A DNA stretch of 64,000 bases from Dyadobacter bucti (GCF_005869225.1 NZ_SWFP01000001.1:62001-126000); one strand, 5' to 3'. Positions 17,271-27,216 are shown, counted from the first letter of the stretch. Numbers and translations are program-made. The notes: generated from the letters alone by a model not told the origin.

Positions 17271-18899
17271 ATGATAATGCTGAGGGCGTTCGCCATATTG
17301 CTGTCGTTACCTATGCTATTGCCCATGTACCCGTGTCCGCCCAAGACTGCCGATGGTACTGAAGAGAAAATTGACAGCATCGTAAACTTTTACAATACCG
17401 ATAAGCCGGGTGGTCAGTTGGCGGTCAGTTTGGATGGGCGGGTGATTTATTCCAAATACTGGGGCCTGGCAGACATTGAAAACAAGGTACCCCTCATGAC
17501 CGAAACCCTCATAGAAGCGGGTTCGGTATCCAAGCAGTTTACCGCCGCCGCCATTCTGTTGCTCGAAAAGCAGGGGAAATTGTCGCTGGACGACGATGTT
17601 GCCAAATACATTCCCACACTGCCATCTTATGGCCACCGGATCCTGATCAGGCACCTTATCCATCACACCAGCGGACTGCGGGAATGGAGCGATATCGCCG
17701 AGCTGGCCGGCTGGCCTCTGGCTCTGAACGTCCCGGATAACCCGGCGGTGCTGGCGATCATCTGCCGCCAGAAAAGCCTCAATAACCTGCCCGGGACGAT
17801 TTTCAGGTACAGCAACTCCAATTATATTCTCCTTGCACTGATCACAGAAAAAGTAAGCGGCGTCACCTTTGCAGCGTTTACAAAAAAACACATTTTCGAG
17901 CGGGCAGGAATGACACATACGCGCTGGCGCGACGCCTTCGGTGAAGTAATACCGATGCGAAGCCAGGCCTATGAAGTGAAAAATGCTGAATTCCGGTCAC
18001 TGATGCCGGACAACGCGATCCATGGCCCCGGCGGCTTGCTGACCACGGCGGAAGATCTTCTGAAATGGAATGAATTTTACCTGAGCGGAAAACTTGGCGG
18101 CAAGGCGCTGCTTGCAAAACAAACCGGGCTCGATACGCTCAGTAACGGTCTTTTGAACAATTACGCAGCCGGACTCTTTGTTGAAAACAATACAAAACGT
18201 GTGTTTCACCATGGAGGCGCAACCGCCGGATACCGCGCCAAACTCGTATGCTCACCCGACCTTCGGCTCTCTGTCGCCTGGCTCAGCAATACTTCGATGC
18301 TGGATACCGCAGGCAGGGACCCTGCCATGGAGGTTTTTCAATTACTGTCTGGGCCGTCGGACAATTCACCCAAACCGGACGCAGAAAAAACCGTTCAGAT
18401 CAGCCCGGAAAAACTAAAACAATTCACGGGCCTTTACAAAAGCGGGCACAGCGGGCGGGACGTTGAAATAACTTCGGGCCCGGAAGGACTTCTGTTGTCA
18501 GGAACGCCCCTGAAACCGCTGGGAGAAAACCGGTTCAAATTCCACAGCATTGCATTGTATTTCGGCGGTAACGGAGAACTGATCGTAACACCTCCTTCTT
18601 CGGAACCGATGTTGTACCAAATTACCGATACCCCCACCCCGGCCAGCCCCCAGGAATATGCATCCAAGTACTATTCCGAAGAAGCAAATGCATGGATCGA
18701 AATAAAAAACACAAACGGAAAGCTCACTGCAAATCTGGCATCCGGCCCCGCGTATTCGATGGAAAGCTACCGCACCGATGGCTTCCTCGTTCCCGATCTG
18801 AAGGCTGACATCGTTTTTAAAAGGAACAAACAGAAGAAAGTTTCAGCAATGGAAGTGAGTACGCAGCGTTCGTTGCGGGTTTTGTTTGAGCGGAGATAA
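17271..18899 (+). CDS. Class-C beta-lactamase-like serine hydrolase
   Basis: The 542-residue exported protein has an N-terminal hydrophobic segment (about 3-20), then the beta-lactamase/penicillin-binding fold of the serine hydrolase family. The SxxK motif is S85-V-S-K88, the YxN motif is Y180-S-N182, and the third motif is represented by HHG at about 313-315. Residues about 385-540 are a beta-rich C-terminal extension as in esterase/peptidase relatives, longer than in true AmpC enzymes. It probably acts on peptides or esters in the periplasm; antibiotic resistance should not be assumed. The stop at 18899 falls within sequence that, in the same frame as a downstream relic, encodes a thioredoxin-like tail. 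Confidence 0.88.
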   Translation: MIMLRAFAILLSLPMLLPMYPCPPKTADGTEEKIDSIVNFYNTDKPGGQLAVSLDGRVIYSKYWGLADIENKVPLMTETLIEAGSVSKQFTAAAILLLEKQGKLSLDDDVAKYIPTLPSYGHRILIRHLIHHTSGLREWSDIAELAGWPLALNVPDNPAVLAIICRQKSLNNLPGTIFRYSNSNYILLALITEKVSGVTFAAFTKKHIFERAGMTHTRWRDAFGEVIPMRSQAYEVKNAEFRSLMPDNAIHGPGGLLTTAEDLLKWNEFYLSGKLGGKALLAKQTGLDTLSNGLLNNYAAGLFVENNTKRVFHHGGATAGYRAKLVCSPDLRLSVAWLSNTSMLDTAGRDPAMEVFQLLSGPSDNSPKPDAEKTVQISPEKLKQFTGLYKSGHSGRDVEITSGPEGLLLSGTPLKPLGENRFKFHSIALYFGGNGELIVTPPSSEPMLYQITDTPTPASPQEYASKYYSEEANAWIEIKNTNGKLTANLASGPAYSMESYRTDGFLVPDLKADIVFKRNKQKKVSAMEVSTQRSLRVLFERR

Positions 18900-19083
18900 A
18901 TCTCATTCATATAATTACTTTTTTGACAAAGACCAATCGGAACTTTTAGAAAGTAAACTAAAAATCGGCGGTTTCCCGACCTATCTTTTGATCGGCCAAG
19001 ACGGGACCATCATCGATTCCCAGGCTCCGCAGCCTTCCTCGGGCAGCCTAATTAAAACCAGGCTGGACAAATTACTGGAATAG
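18898..19083 (+). pseudogene. C-terminal remnant of a TlpA/thioredoxin-like protein
   Basis: About 61 codons read as the end of a Bacteroidota thioredoxin-like protein: YNYFFDKDQSELLESKLKI, then GGFPTYLLIGQDGTII with the cis-Pro motif FPTY, then APQPSSGSL and a final amphipathic helix. The N-terminal half and the CXXC active site are missing, and there is no proper start. The relic begins right at the stop of the serine hydrolase gene, as if a deletion or insertion joined the two. It is unlikely to give a functional protein. Confidence 0.7.
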
Positions 19084-19094
19084 CCCCGCGCATT

Positions 19095-20084
19095 TCAAAA
19101 CAATACGCCCAGATACGGCTTCCTGCGCTCGGGGATTTCTTCGTCACCCAGCATGTCTTTGATATCGATCTCAATGTTGCGGACGATGCTTCCCAGAGGA
19201 ACGTCGTTAAGCAGGCCCTCGAATGGGTTTTCGCTGATGTCGCCGACGTATTCCATGAACATAAAAACCCAGGAAACGATGAGGTTGAAAGGGATCAGCA
19301 GGAACATGTATTTTTCGCCCAGATCCAGAAACTGCGGTAACAACCCGAAGGGCAGCAATGTCATGAAAACGAAAATGAAAAGGTTGGAAGTGGTCGCGTA
19401 CTGGCGGGGAAAAGGTGTGTTTTTGATCCGCTCGCTCTTTCCTTGCTCGTCATAAAGTTTTGAGATAAGATCCTGTAAAGCAACATGCTGGTAAGCGTCG
19501 ATCTTACCGTTTTGCCTCAGCAGATTCAAATCCTGCGACTGCCGGTCGAGAATCTGGGTCGCCATATTGGACTTGGTTTTCAGCTCCGCGAGTTCGGTTT
19601 CCGGTAAATGTTTAGCTATTTCAGTCTCACAGATCTCCTTTGCCCGATGCAGCGCTTCCCGCTGCCGGTTGCTTGCTTTGTCCTTATGCTCCCAGCTGGT
19701 GCGCTGAGCCATCGAATTGCGGAGTGCATAGAGCCACGCAATGTGCCGGTAAACAATAACACGCACCTCCGGGCTGACCGGTGTGGTCCCGCCAGCAGCA
19801 AATGCCCGCACCGCCGCACCGAACGACCGGCTGTGATTGGTAATAGCCCCCCAAACCTTGCGCGCCTCCCAGCTCCGGTCGTAGGACTGGTTGTTTTTGA
19901 AACCCACAAAAAATGCAGTGGCCGTACCCACCAGCGACACCGGCAGCCAGGGAATCGCCACCCATTTCCAGTCGAGATAATCGTACACGAAAATGGACAA
20001 TGAACCGGTGAACAATGAAAAAAGCACCATCCGCCAGGAATAATAGTAGACAATCAGGGGTGAAAGGTAGCGGTTGACATACAT
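19095..20084 (-). CDS. Bestrophin-family (UPF0187) ion channel-like protein
   Basis: The ATG at 20084 opens at MYVNRYLSPL, the family's normal N-terminus, giving 329 residues. The open frame continues 106 codons upstream, but that part is Cys/Arg-rich with no similarity and includes intergenic DNA. Four hydrophobic regions are visible (near 25-45, 50-70, 230-250 and 255-275). Signature parts include ATAFFVGFKNNQSYDRSWEA near residue 55 and a C-terminal NPFEGLLNDVPLGSIVRNIE. Bacterial bestrophins form pentameric inner-membrane channels. It stands alone, transcribed towards the thioredoxin relic. Confidence 0.88.
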   Translation of the reverse strand: MYVNRYLSPLIVYYYSWRMVLFSLFTGSLSIFVYDYLDWKWVAIPWLPVSLVGTATAFFVGFKNNQSYDRSWEARKVWGAITNHSRSFGAAVRAFAAGGTTPVSPEVRVIVYRHIAWLYALRNSMAQRTSWEHKDKASNRQREALHRAKEICETEIAKHLPETELAELKTKSNMATQILDRQSQDLNLLRQNGKIDAYQHVALQDLISKLYDEQGKSERIKNTPFPRQYATTSNLFIFVFMTLLPFGLLPQFLDLGEKYMFLLIPFNLIVSWVFMFMEYVGDISENPFEGLLNDVPLGSIVRNIEIDIKDMLGDEEIPERRKPYLGVLF

Positions 20085-20232
20085 AATAGTTGCTCGGTAA
20101 TTTTTATATACTGAATAAACCGGATTCGGGCCGTAAGAACATTTACATTCACAAAATAGGAATTTGAAGACGTTACACGCCCTTTTTTTCAGATTTTTAG
20201 TAAAATATTTTTCTGAAAGTAAACAGCTTTGT

Positions 20233-22110
20233 CTAAACCATATCGGGCAGGAGGACTGAAAATGTCGTTCCTTTTCCCGGCTCGCTGTCAAACCAGATCC
20301 GCCCCTGATGGGCATCGACAATCTGCCTGGCAATATACAGACCGAGCCCGAAAGGTTGCTCCCCCGATGTGCCCTCACGTTTGGACGACGTAAAAGGGTC
20401 AAATATTTTGGCTGCGGCTTCTTTGGGTATTCCTATACCATTGTCTTTAACCGAAATAATGATCCCCTCCGGAGAGCGCTGCGTACTGATCTCGATCCTC
20501 CCTCCGATTGGCGTGAACTTGATCGCATTGATAATCAGGTTATTGAGAACCCGCAATAGTTTATCCCGGTCGGCAAGGGCCGATTTGTTCAACGGCTCTT
20601 TCAATACCAGCTCCTGATCTTTTTCCTTGGCCCTGAAAGTCAGCAGTTTCACGGTTTGCTGTAAAAATGGAGGCAGGCTGATCTGCTCTTTCTGAAGTTC
20701 GGATTCCTTTAAATTAAAATTCGTTTCCAGTAAATCCGTGATTAGATTGATACAGCTATTGCTCGAATCATTGATGAGCTGTAAAAATTCCCTGGTTTCT
20801 TCCTGAGAGACATCGTCTTCCAGCAGCAACCTGCTCAGGCTGTTGATCGCGCCGATAGGGTTTCTGAGGTCGTGCGCTACCACTTTGATCAGTTTTGCAT
20901 AATTCTGGTTGGTCTGTTCGAGCGCCTCGCTTGTTGATTCAAGCTGGCGAAATTGCATTTTGAGCACATCATTGGTCTTCCTGCTCATAATCCAGTTTTT
21001 CAAAAGAAAAATAACGCTCAGAATGGTCAGGAAACAAACAGCCGTTGCCAGCCATAACAGGTTAGAATTGTACGCCGACTTTGCTTTTTCAGACTTAAGT
21101 TGTTCATCTTTCACAGCATACTCGATGTAATCGATTCCGGAGCTGTTATCGATCTCCGCCTGCTGTTCATACAGCCGTACCAGTTTGCGTGTGTACACAA
21201 AAGCGGCTACGTTTTCGCCTCTTTGGGCGTAATAATCATATAGTTTTTTACAAATATCGATGGCATACAACCGATACCCCTTTTGCTCGCTGATCGTCAG
21301 TGCCTTGGTGTAAAGTCCAAGTCCTTTTTCAGGGTCTTTTTTGAGATAGATGGTGCCAAGCTCAATCAAAATGTCCATACTCAGATAGTACAGCTCCATA
21401 TCCAACGCGCTGGCCAGGGTACCTTCAAGCAATGCGACACCTTTTGCCTGGTGACCGTCGGCTATAAGTTTATCCGCTTTGACCTGCTGTAATGCGAGCT
21501 CCATCAGCGAATCCTTGTATTTCCTCGCGATGCTTCCTGCCCTTTCAATGTACCGTTCCTTTTCCGCATCACTGAATTTCTGCGGATACATCAGAATGTA
21601 ATTATATATCACGAGGGCCGTGATCGAATCATGAGAAATACGGTTTCCCAGCGACATGGCCTGCTCAAAATTGGCCAGCGCTTTATCGTGTTTGCCGTTC
21701 ACGCTATAAACGGAAGCGATATTCATCAGTGTCTGGGTTATGTTTGACGAGTCGCCGATTGCCCGGTACTGATTGTACGCATCGTTATAATACCGCAATG
21801 CGAGCTGGATATTTCCTTTGATATCGAATACGATACCCAGATTATTCGTTGCGTCCGCAATTCCTTTTGCATACTGCATCCTCTGTGCAATCTCGCGGGC
21901 GCGAAGGGAGTAGTAGAATGTGCTGTCTACGTTTCGTTCATAAAAAAGCAGGGAAATTTTGTTGATCGCGTCCACATATTGAATACTGTCTTTGATCGCC
22001 GGGAGGCTTTTTTCCAGCTCCCGGATCTTATCCACCTGCCCGAAAGCCGGGCATCCCGTCAAAATCATCAGGAATAGCGCAGTGGTTTTAAAAAATGTTA
22101 TGGGTTGCAT
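20233..22110 (-). CDS. TPR-containing sensor histidine kinase
   Basis: The 625-residue protein has a signal sequence (about 1-24), a periplasmic region of TPR-type helical repeats (about 35-310), a transmembrane helix (LLWLATAVCFLTILSVIFLL near 350-370), a short coiled coil and the cytoplasmic kinase. The phospho-accepting His is in VVAHDLRNPIGA (near residue 414). The ATPase domain shows the N-box NNLIINAIKFTP, the G1 box DNGIGIP and the G2 box FGLGLYIARQIVDAHQG. This is a common Bacteroidota architecture. No response regulator is adjacent, so it is an orphan; its partner and signal are unknown. Confidence 0.92.
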   Translation of the reverse strand: MQPITFFKTTALFLMILTGCPAFGQVDKIRELEKSLPAIKDSIQYVDAINKISLLFYERNVDSTFYYSLRAREIAQRMQYAKGIADATNNLGIVFDIKGNIQLALRYYNDAYNQYRAIGDSSNITQTLMNIASVYSVNGKHDKALANFEQAMSLGNRISHDSITALVIYNYILMYPQKFSDAEKERYIERAGSIARKYKDSLMELALQQVKADKLIADGHQAKGVALLEGTLASALDMELYYLSMDILIELGTIYLKKDPEKGLGLYTKALTISEQKGYRLYAIDICKKLYDYYAQRGENVAAFVYTRKLVRLYEQQAEIDNSSGIDYIEYAVKDEQLKSEKAKSAYNSNLLWLATAVCFLTILSVIFLLKNWIMSRKTNDVLKMQFRQLESTSEALEQTNQNYAKLIKVVAHDLRNPIGAINSLSRLLLEDDVSQEETREFLQLINDSSNSCINLITDLLETNFNLKESELQKEQISLPPFLQQTVKLLTFRAKEKDQELVLKEPLNKSALADRDKLLRVLNNLIINAIKFTPIGGRIEISTQRSPEGIIISVKDNGIGIPKEAAAKIFDPFTSSKREGTSGEQPFGLGLYIARQIVDAHQGRIWFDSEPGKGTTFSVLLPDMV

Positions 22111-22233
22111 TTAAAGTACTCACAAAATGTATAGAATAAATATTACAAAATTATCAGATTAAAAACAACGAAGTTCTTATGAATGCCACTATGATGAAAT
22201 CAAATTATATACAAAGGTCATTCCCGGTCAGGT

Positions 22234-22279
22234 AAAAAAAAGGCCGGCCATGGTGACATCCCACCAAAGCCGGCCTTTT
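22234..22279 (-). terminator. Rho-independent terminator of the beta-helix gene
   Basis: AAAAGGCCGGC (22238-22248) pairs perfectly with GCCGGCCTTTT (22269-22279), an 11-base-pair stem with a 20-base loop. On the reverse strand it is followed by a run of eight T (22241-22234). It lies 13 bases beyond the stop of the gene at 22292. Confidence 0.85.
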
Positions 22280-22291
22280 GTCCAAAAATAT

Positions 22292-24664
22292 TTATTTAAA
22301 AGAGACAGTCTCCTTTTCTATCTGCTGGTTTCTGAAATAAGTCACTTCGGAATTTCCCATCCAGTTGACCTCCTGAAAAACGTTGATCAGTTCTGTTACA
22401 TTATCGATTTCCCGGTGGCTCAGTGAGCGGATCACATCTCCTTTCCTTATTCTGGATTTCGCAAGGACACTTCCTTTGGGAAGGTCTTCGACGATGACAC
22501 CCTTTTCGTCAGGCAGGCCATACGCCGACCTGTCCCCCAACCCGCTCACATTCCGGACCTTTGCGCCCAGCCAGATCCTTTCATGGGCAGAGTTGCTATC
22601 GCCCATACCAGTGATAACCGGGACCGGAGCGGTTTCTGCTTTGGTTTTGAGATCGGGTGAAACTACCCCGAATTGATCCATCGGGAAGTTCACAAATCCT
22701 ATTTTCAGAGCGGGGCTTTCGGGCTTTACCTGATAATTCCCTCTGCCCGGATCCACAAACATCGGGTCTCCCGCGGCGCTGTTTAAGTCGGTATTGTTTT
22801 CCTGTGCTTTTTTCAATGCGGCCTCGTCCGGGAATAGGTTATGATCTACTTCCTTCCCCCAATCCTTCACCTGAATGGGGAAATAGCCTTTCGTTAAAAT
22901 ATTTTTCCGGAAAATATCCCCGCTGTTGGCAAACCATACGTGCGGATGAAAAGAATTATTGATCATGATGTTATTTTCGACAGTTCGCTGAAAACCTTCC
23001 CGGAGTTTAAGCCCGCCATTAAGGCAAACATTGTTATAAATATGATAATTGCTGCTACCGTCGTCCAGATCGATGTCCCAGCCGTGGTCGCAGCGGAACC
23101 TGTTGTTCCGGATGATAACCTGCTTTTGGGCATCGAGCAAAATGATCTCGGGATGTGCGGCGGCGAGTTGGTTCATCACTTCCCGCTCCGGATGCCAGTA
23201 CCTGTCCCTGCCCCATGAGTTAAATGAACCGTGATCGCCGGTTTCCAGGACCGTATTGAATACATCGTTGAACTCAATTATATGCCCTCCCCAGGTTCCC
23301 TCGCTGATATTGATCCCTGAACGCGGCATGTTGTAAATGCTGTTATGGCTGACGGTTATGTCCATCGACATCGAAATCTGTACCCCTGCTATTTGTTTCT
23401 CCACTTGCCCCAGTCCGTGCATGAGGTTGTCATACACTTTGCATTCCGCAGGATAATTTTTAGACTTCGGACCAGGATTTTTGTCAAGCTGATCGTAGGG
23501 AACCGATTCATGGTATTCGAAGCTGGGGGAACGGACCGCAGAAGGATCCCCGACGAAACAAACCCCGCTCGCGCCGATGTTCTCCATTTCACAGCCAGAA
23601 ACCTCGCTTTTCCGGTTGTAATTATTAAAAAACACACCGTTTCCGCCTACTGTATTGAAATAACATTTCCTGACAAAACAGTTTTCGGTACCATCAAAAA
23701 CCACCGTGCCTCCTCTGTATATAGCCCAGTCGCTTCGCAGAAGCGGCTCCTTGGTTTCCATAAACGTACGCAGGGTATGAGCGAACTCGAAGCCTTCCAG
23801 CCCGATATTCCTGACGGGCCCGTTCATTGTGCCGCGGAATTCAAAAAGGTGCCTGATCTGGGGAAGGACGATCTTTGCAGCGGAAAGATCCTGACCGTCA
23901 GACGCATACAGGTACAACATCTTTTCAGTTTTGTTATAAAACCATTCCCCCGGTGCATCCAGCTCCTCGAAAACATTTTCGATAAAGCGGTATTTGTCAT
24001 GCATGCCCATCTGGCGGTTGTTCTGGTACCCACCCACCCATTTGAGTGTGCCGTCAGTATTTTTTCCAGTGACCAGATAATGGTAGTCGCCCCACTCATG
24101 TTTATGCATGGCGTGGATAAAAGCCCCCTCGGGAGATTTCCATGAACCGATCTTTTCAGGCGAAAGTACGTCCGCTGCATATCCTCCGAAATGGCTCGCA
24201 GCAGGATCGAAATTGGGATAGCGTGCCATCCGCAGTTTTTCCCCATTTACAAAAAGCTGGTCCATGAGCAGGTTCGGCTTCACAGCAGCTCTTTTGATAT
24301 TCCCTTGATAAGTCTGCCACTTTGGTTTGATCTCCACAGCTCCGCTCACTACCACCTTTTCGCCCGGAAAAGCCTTAAAAACCGCCTCTTCACCATCTTT
24401 TCTGGAATCCTGTACTGCGAAAACGACAGGCCGCTCAAGATAATAAGTCCCTTCTCTGACAAAAACCGTAACCGGGTCATGGATATTCCTGATCTTGTTA
24501 CGGGCGGCCTCCAAAGTCGCCAGCGGCTTTTCTTTTGTTCCCGGGTTGCGGTCGTTACCGTTTTTGGCGACGTAAATATCCATCGCCCCGGCCATACCCG
24601 GCAACAGAAAAAGCAGCAGTTTCAATATAGATTTGAAAGATTCGGCAGGGTATGTACAACGCAT
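22292..24664 (-). CDS. Secreted right-handed beta-helix protein with C-terminal PDZ domain (GH141-like)
   Basis: The 790-residue protein has a signal peptide (hydrophobic stretch KLLLFLLPGMAGA ending near 28), an N-terminal DIYVAKNGNDRNPGT start typical of parallel beta-helix enzymes, then beta-helix coils to about residue 650. The middle contains ISEGTWGGHIIEFNDVFNTV and TGDHGSFNSWGRDRYW, which resemble glycoside hydrolase family 141. Residues about 715-790 look like a PDZ domain (KGVIVEDLPKGSVLAKSRI, RKGDVIRSLS). It probably acts on a plant or algal polysaccharide outside the cell. The GH141 call is from memory of the family and is less certain than the fold. It has its own terminator and is not next to a susCD pair. 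Confidence 0.78.
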   Translation of the reverse strand: MRCTYPAESFKSILKLLLFLLPGMAGAMDIYVAKNGNDRNPGTKEKPLATLEAARNKIRNIHDPVTVFVREGTYYLERPVVFAVQDSRKDGEEAVFKAFPGEKVVVSGAVEIKPKWQTYQGNIKRAAVKPNLLMDQLFVNGEKLRMARYPNFDPAASHFGGYAADVLSPEKIGSWKSPEGAFIHAMHKHEWGDYHYLVTGKNTDGTLKWVGGYQNNRQMGMHDKYRFIENVFEELDAPGEWFYNKTEKMLYLYASDGQDLSAAKIVLPQIRHLFEFRGTMNGPVRNIGLEGFEFAHTLRTFMETKEPLLRSDWAIYRGGTVVFDGTENCFVRKCYFNTVGGNGVFFNNYNRKSEVSGCEMENIGASGVCFVGDPSAVRSPSFEYHESVPYDQLDKNPGPKSKNYPAECKVYDNLMHGLGQVEKQIAGVQISMSMDITVSHNSIYNMPRSGINISEGTWGGHIIEFNDVFNTVLETGDHGSFNSWGRDRYWHPEREVMNQLAAAHPEIILLDAQKQVIIRNNRFRCDHGWDIDLDDGSSNYHIYNNVCLNGGLKLREGFQRTVENNIMINNSFHPHVWFANSGDIFRKNILTKGYFPIQVKDWGKEVDHNLFPDEAALKKAQENNTDLNSAAGDPMFVDPGRGNYQVKPESPALKIGFVNFPMDQFGVVSPDLKTKAETAPVPVITGMGDSNSAHERIWLGAKVRNVSGLGDRSAYGLPDEKGVIVEDLPKGSVLAKSRIRKGDVIRSLSHREIDNVTELINVFQEVNWMGNSEVTYFRNQQIEKETVSFK

Positions 24665-24821
24665 ATTAAGGACTGGAAAATTGTTTTGAATACAAAAGAC
24701 CCGAACCCTCCGCTTTTCCCCTCATTTGTGAAATGTTATTACACTGGGGCCTTTGTTCATTTCGCTGCAACATTTGACCTATTCATTTAGTATTACTTAT
24801 TATAACTAATATCCTAAGCCT

Positions 24822-27179
24822 GTGATCCGAAATAACTTCAAAATCGCTCTCCGCAATTTGCGTGCAGGCGGTTGGTATTCTGCGCTGAACATTGGCGGCC
24901 TGGCTGTGGTGCTGGCCGTAAGTCTGCTCCTTTTTTGGTGGGTTCAGGATGAGCTGAGTTTTGATCGCTTCCACGCCGATGCCGAACGGATCTACCAGAT
25001 CAATGTTCACTTTGGCAAAGGAGAGGACGAATATACTTCCACCTCAACGCCTGGCCCTATTGCCGTGGCGGCCCTCAGGGAAGTGCCAGAGGTGGAAAGC
25101 GCGGTGCGCCTGGGCGATTATCCCTCAGCAACATTCCGCGCCAACAACAAAACATTTACGGAAAAGGATAATCTGGCTTACACAGATGCCAATTTTTTTG
25201 AAATCTTCAACGGCTTCAAAGTGCTACGCGGCGACAAAAATGCACTTTTCCCATCCCCGAATGCCGTTGTATTGTCGGAGAAACTGGCCAATAAGTTCTT
25301 CGGAACGGCTGATGCCATTGGCAAAACCTTCACCAATGTTGAAAGCAATGCGACCTTCACGGTCAGCGCAGTTCTGGAAAATGCGCCCGATAATTCATCC
25401 TTCAAAAACGATATGTATGTAAATATTGCCATTCTGAAAACCCTCGATCCAAAAAAAGGGGGACGTCCGGTGGACGAAAATTGGGATGATTACAGCTTCG
25501 GAACTTATCTAAAACTTGCAAGAAAAGCTGATCCGTCGGTGGTGGCGAAAAAGCTGACTTCCATACAAGCCAACACGCGCCAGGATGCTACCAATCCCTC
25601 TGACTTCCGGTTACAGCCAATTTCTGAAATCCATCTTTATGGTGTCGAGGGCAATGAATCGGCCGGTAAGCAAGTGGGTATGATGGGAGCGGTTGCGCTG
25701 CTTTTGCTCAGCATTGGCTGTATCAATTATGTAAATCTGACCACCGCTCGTGCCACCAGGCGGGCCAAAGAAATCGGCATTCGTAAAGTCGTCGGCGCCG
25801 GCTCGCGGCAGCTGGCCACACAGCTGCTGGTGGAATCCCTGCTGACATTATGCCTTTCCCTGATTTTGTCCATTGTGCTGCTGCAAGGTATTTTGCCGTT
25901 TTATGCGAGCATTACGGGCAAGTCGGGGCACTTTTCTCTTTTCGATCCGCATACCTGGCAAATTATGCTCGGCGCACTCACATTCTGCTTTGTTCTGGCA
26001 GGCGTTTATCCCGCATTTCTGATTTCAGGATTTAATCCGGTCCAGGCGTTAAAAGGACGTTCAGGGCAGGTGAGCGGCGCCTGGCTGCGAAAATCGCTTG
26101 TGGTAGCGCAGTTCGCGCTGGCAACCATGCTGATTCTAGGCACTTTTGTTATCGGGAGCCAAATGCGTTTTATCCGGGATCGCGACCCGGGTTTTGACCG
26201 AAAAAATACCTTTACATTCGATGGCCGGGCTTTCACTCCACAGATCAAGCAGGCGCTGAGCGGGGAGTCGAGCGTGCTGGGCGTAAGTACTTCTACGGAT
26301 ACGCCTGTTAATGTCTTAACTGGTACTCTGTCAACCGATTGGGATGGAAAACCAAAAGATAGGGCGCTGATCATGGCACAGTTGAATGTGGATCGTGATT
26401 TTATTCCAAATTTTAAACTAAAACTGCTCACCGGACAGAATTTCAGGGGCGTCAAAGCAGATTCGACTTCCGTAATTTTGAATGAGACGGCTGTCAAACA
26501 AACGGGAATCAAAGATCCGATCGGCAAGCGGTTTAAGCTGGATGCTACGGAGGGCACCATCATTGGTGTGGTGAAAGATTTTAATATAACCTCGGTACGC
26601 GTGCCCATTTTCCCTTTGGTAATATTCAGCCATCCGGAACGAAATTACATGGTGCATGTGCACACAACGGCACAACTTGCGCCATCGGCTATTAAGAAAG
26701 CCGAAAAGCTATGGAAGAAATATATGCCTGCTTACCCATTCGAATATGCTTTTCTGGATGCCGATTACAACGCGCTTTATCGCACGGAAGAGCAAACAGG
26801 CCGGCTATTCAATTTTTTTGCGGGAGTCGCCGTCGTGATCTCATGCCTGGGATTGCTGGGGTTGACATCATTTACCACCGAACAGCGCACCAAGGAGATC
26901 GGCATCCGGAAAGTACTTGGCGCGACAGTTTTGAACATTACAACATTGCTGTCAAGGGATTTTATGAAATTGGTCCTGATTGCTATCGTAATCGCTTCAC
27001 CCGTGGCATGGTTCGCAATGGATCACTGGCTGAAAGATTTTGCGTATAAAGTGGAGATCCGATGGTGGACTTTCCTGCTGGCTGGCTTGTTGGCTATGAT
27101 AACTGCATTATTCACCATTTGTTTTCAGAGTGTCAAGGCGGCCATGGCTAATCCCGTACACTCGATCAAGGCGGAGTAA
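24822..27179 (+). CDS. MacB/FtsX-type ABC transporter permease
   Basis: The 785-residue protein starts at GTG 24822 (reading IRNNFKIALRNLRAGGWYS), a typical start for Bacteroidota FtsX-like permeases. It has a first transmembrane helix near 20-42, a large MacB-PCD periplasmic domain (about 45-240), three helices near 285-400, a second periplasmic domain (about 430-660) and a final three-helix block. Two cytoplasmic coupling segments, ATRRAKEIGIRKVVGA and TEQRTKEIGIRKVLGA, mark the tandem FtsX halves. No ATPase gene is adjacent, which is usual for this expanded family. It may move lipoproteins or peptides or act mechanically; the substrate is unknown. Confidence 0.93.
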   Translation: MIRNNFKIALRNLRAGGWYSALNIGGLAVVLAVSLLLFWWVQDELSFDRFHADAERIYQINVHFGKGEDEYTSTSTPGPIAVAALREVPEVESAVRLGDYPSATFRANNKTFTEKDNLAYTDANFFEIFNGFKVLRGDKNALFPSPNAVVLSEKLANKFFGTADAIGKTFTNVESNATFTVSAVLENAPDNSSFKNDMYVNIAILKTLDPKKGGRPVDENWDDYSFGTYLKLARKADPSVVAKKLTSIQANTRQDATNPSDFRLQPISEIHLYGVEGNESAGKQVGMMGAVALLLLSIGCINYVNLTTARATRRAKEIGIRKVVGAGSRQLATQLLVESLLTLCLSLILSIVLLQGILPFYASITGKSGHFSLFDPHTWQIMLGALTFCFVLAGVYPAFLISGFNPVQALKGRSGQVSGAWLRKSLVVAQFALATMLILGTFVIGSQMRFIRDRDPGFDRKNTFTFDGRAFTPQIKQALSGESSVLGVSTSTDTPVNVLTGTLSTDWDGKPKDRALIMAQLNVDRDFIPNFKLKLLTGQNFRGVKADSTSVILNETAVKQTGIKDPIGKRFKLDATEGTIIGVVKDFNITSVRVPIFPLVIFSHPERNYMVHVHTTAQLAPSAIKKAEKLWKKYMPAYPFEYAFLDADYNALYRTEEQTGRLFNFFAGVAVVISCLGLLGLTSFTTEQRTKEIGIRKVLGATVLNITTLLSRDFMKLVLIAIVIASPVAWFAMDHWLKDFAYKVEIRWWTFLLAGLLAMITALFTICFQSVKAAMANPVHSIKAE

Positions 27180-27202
27180 AAGAGAAAAATCCTGATATCG
27201 AT

Positions 27203-27216
27203 CGGAACCGGTTCCG
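27203..27216. promoter_or_regulatory. Perfect 14-base palindrome before the membrane protein/hydrolase trio
   Basis: CGGAACCGGTTCCG is a perfect palindrome, 102 bases before the ATG at 27318. The AACCGGTT core resembles operators of LacI-family repressors. It could equally be a chance palindrome in the short gap after the permease gene; no LacI-type gene lies in the window. Confidence 0.3.

Noticed and set aside
17271..18899. Antibiotic-resistance beta-lactamase
   Set aside because: The motifs fit the broad serine hydrolase family, and the long C-terminal extension is unlike AmpC; resistance is not supported.
20085..20402. 106-codon upstream extension of the bestrophin gene
   Set aside because: Composition is unlike protein, it overlaps the 3' end of the sensor kinase gene, and the family begins at the Met encoded at 20084.
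23345..24145. Forward open frame of 266 codons
   Set aside because: Antisense to the beta-helix gene; no domain seen.
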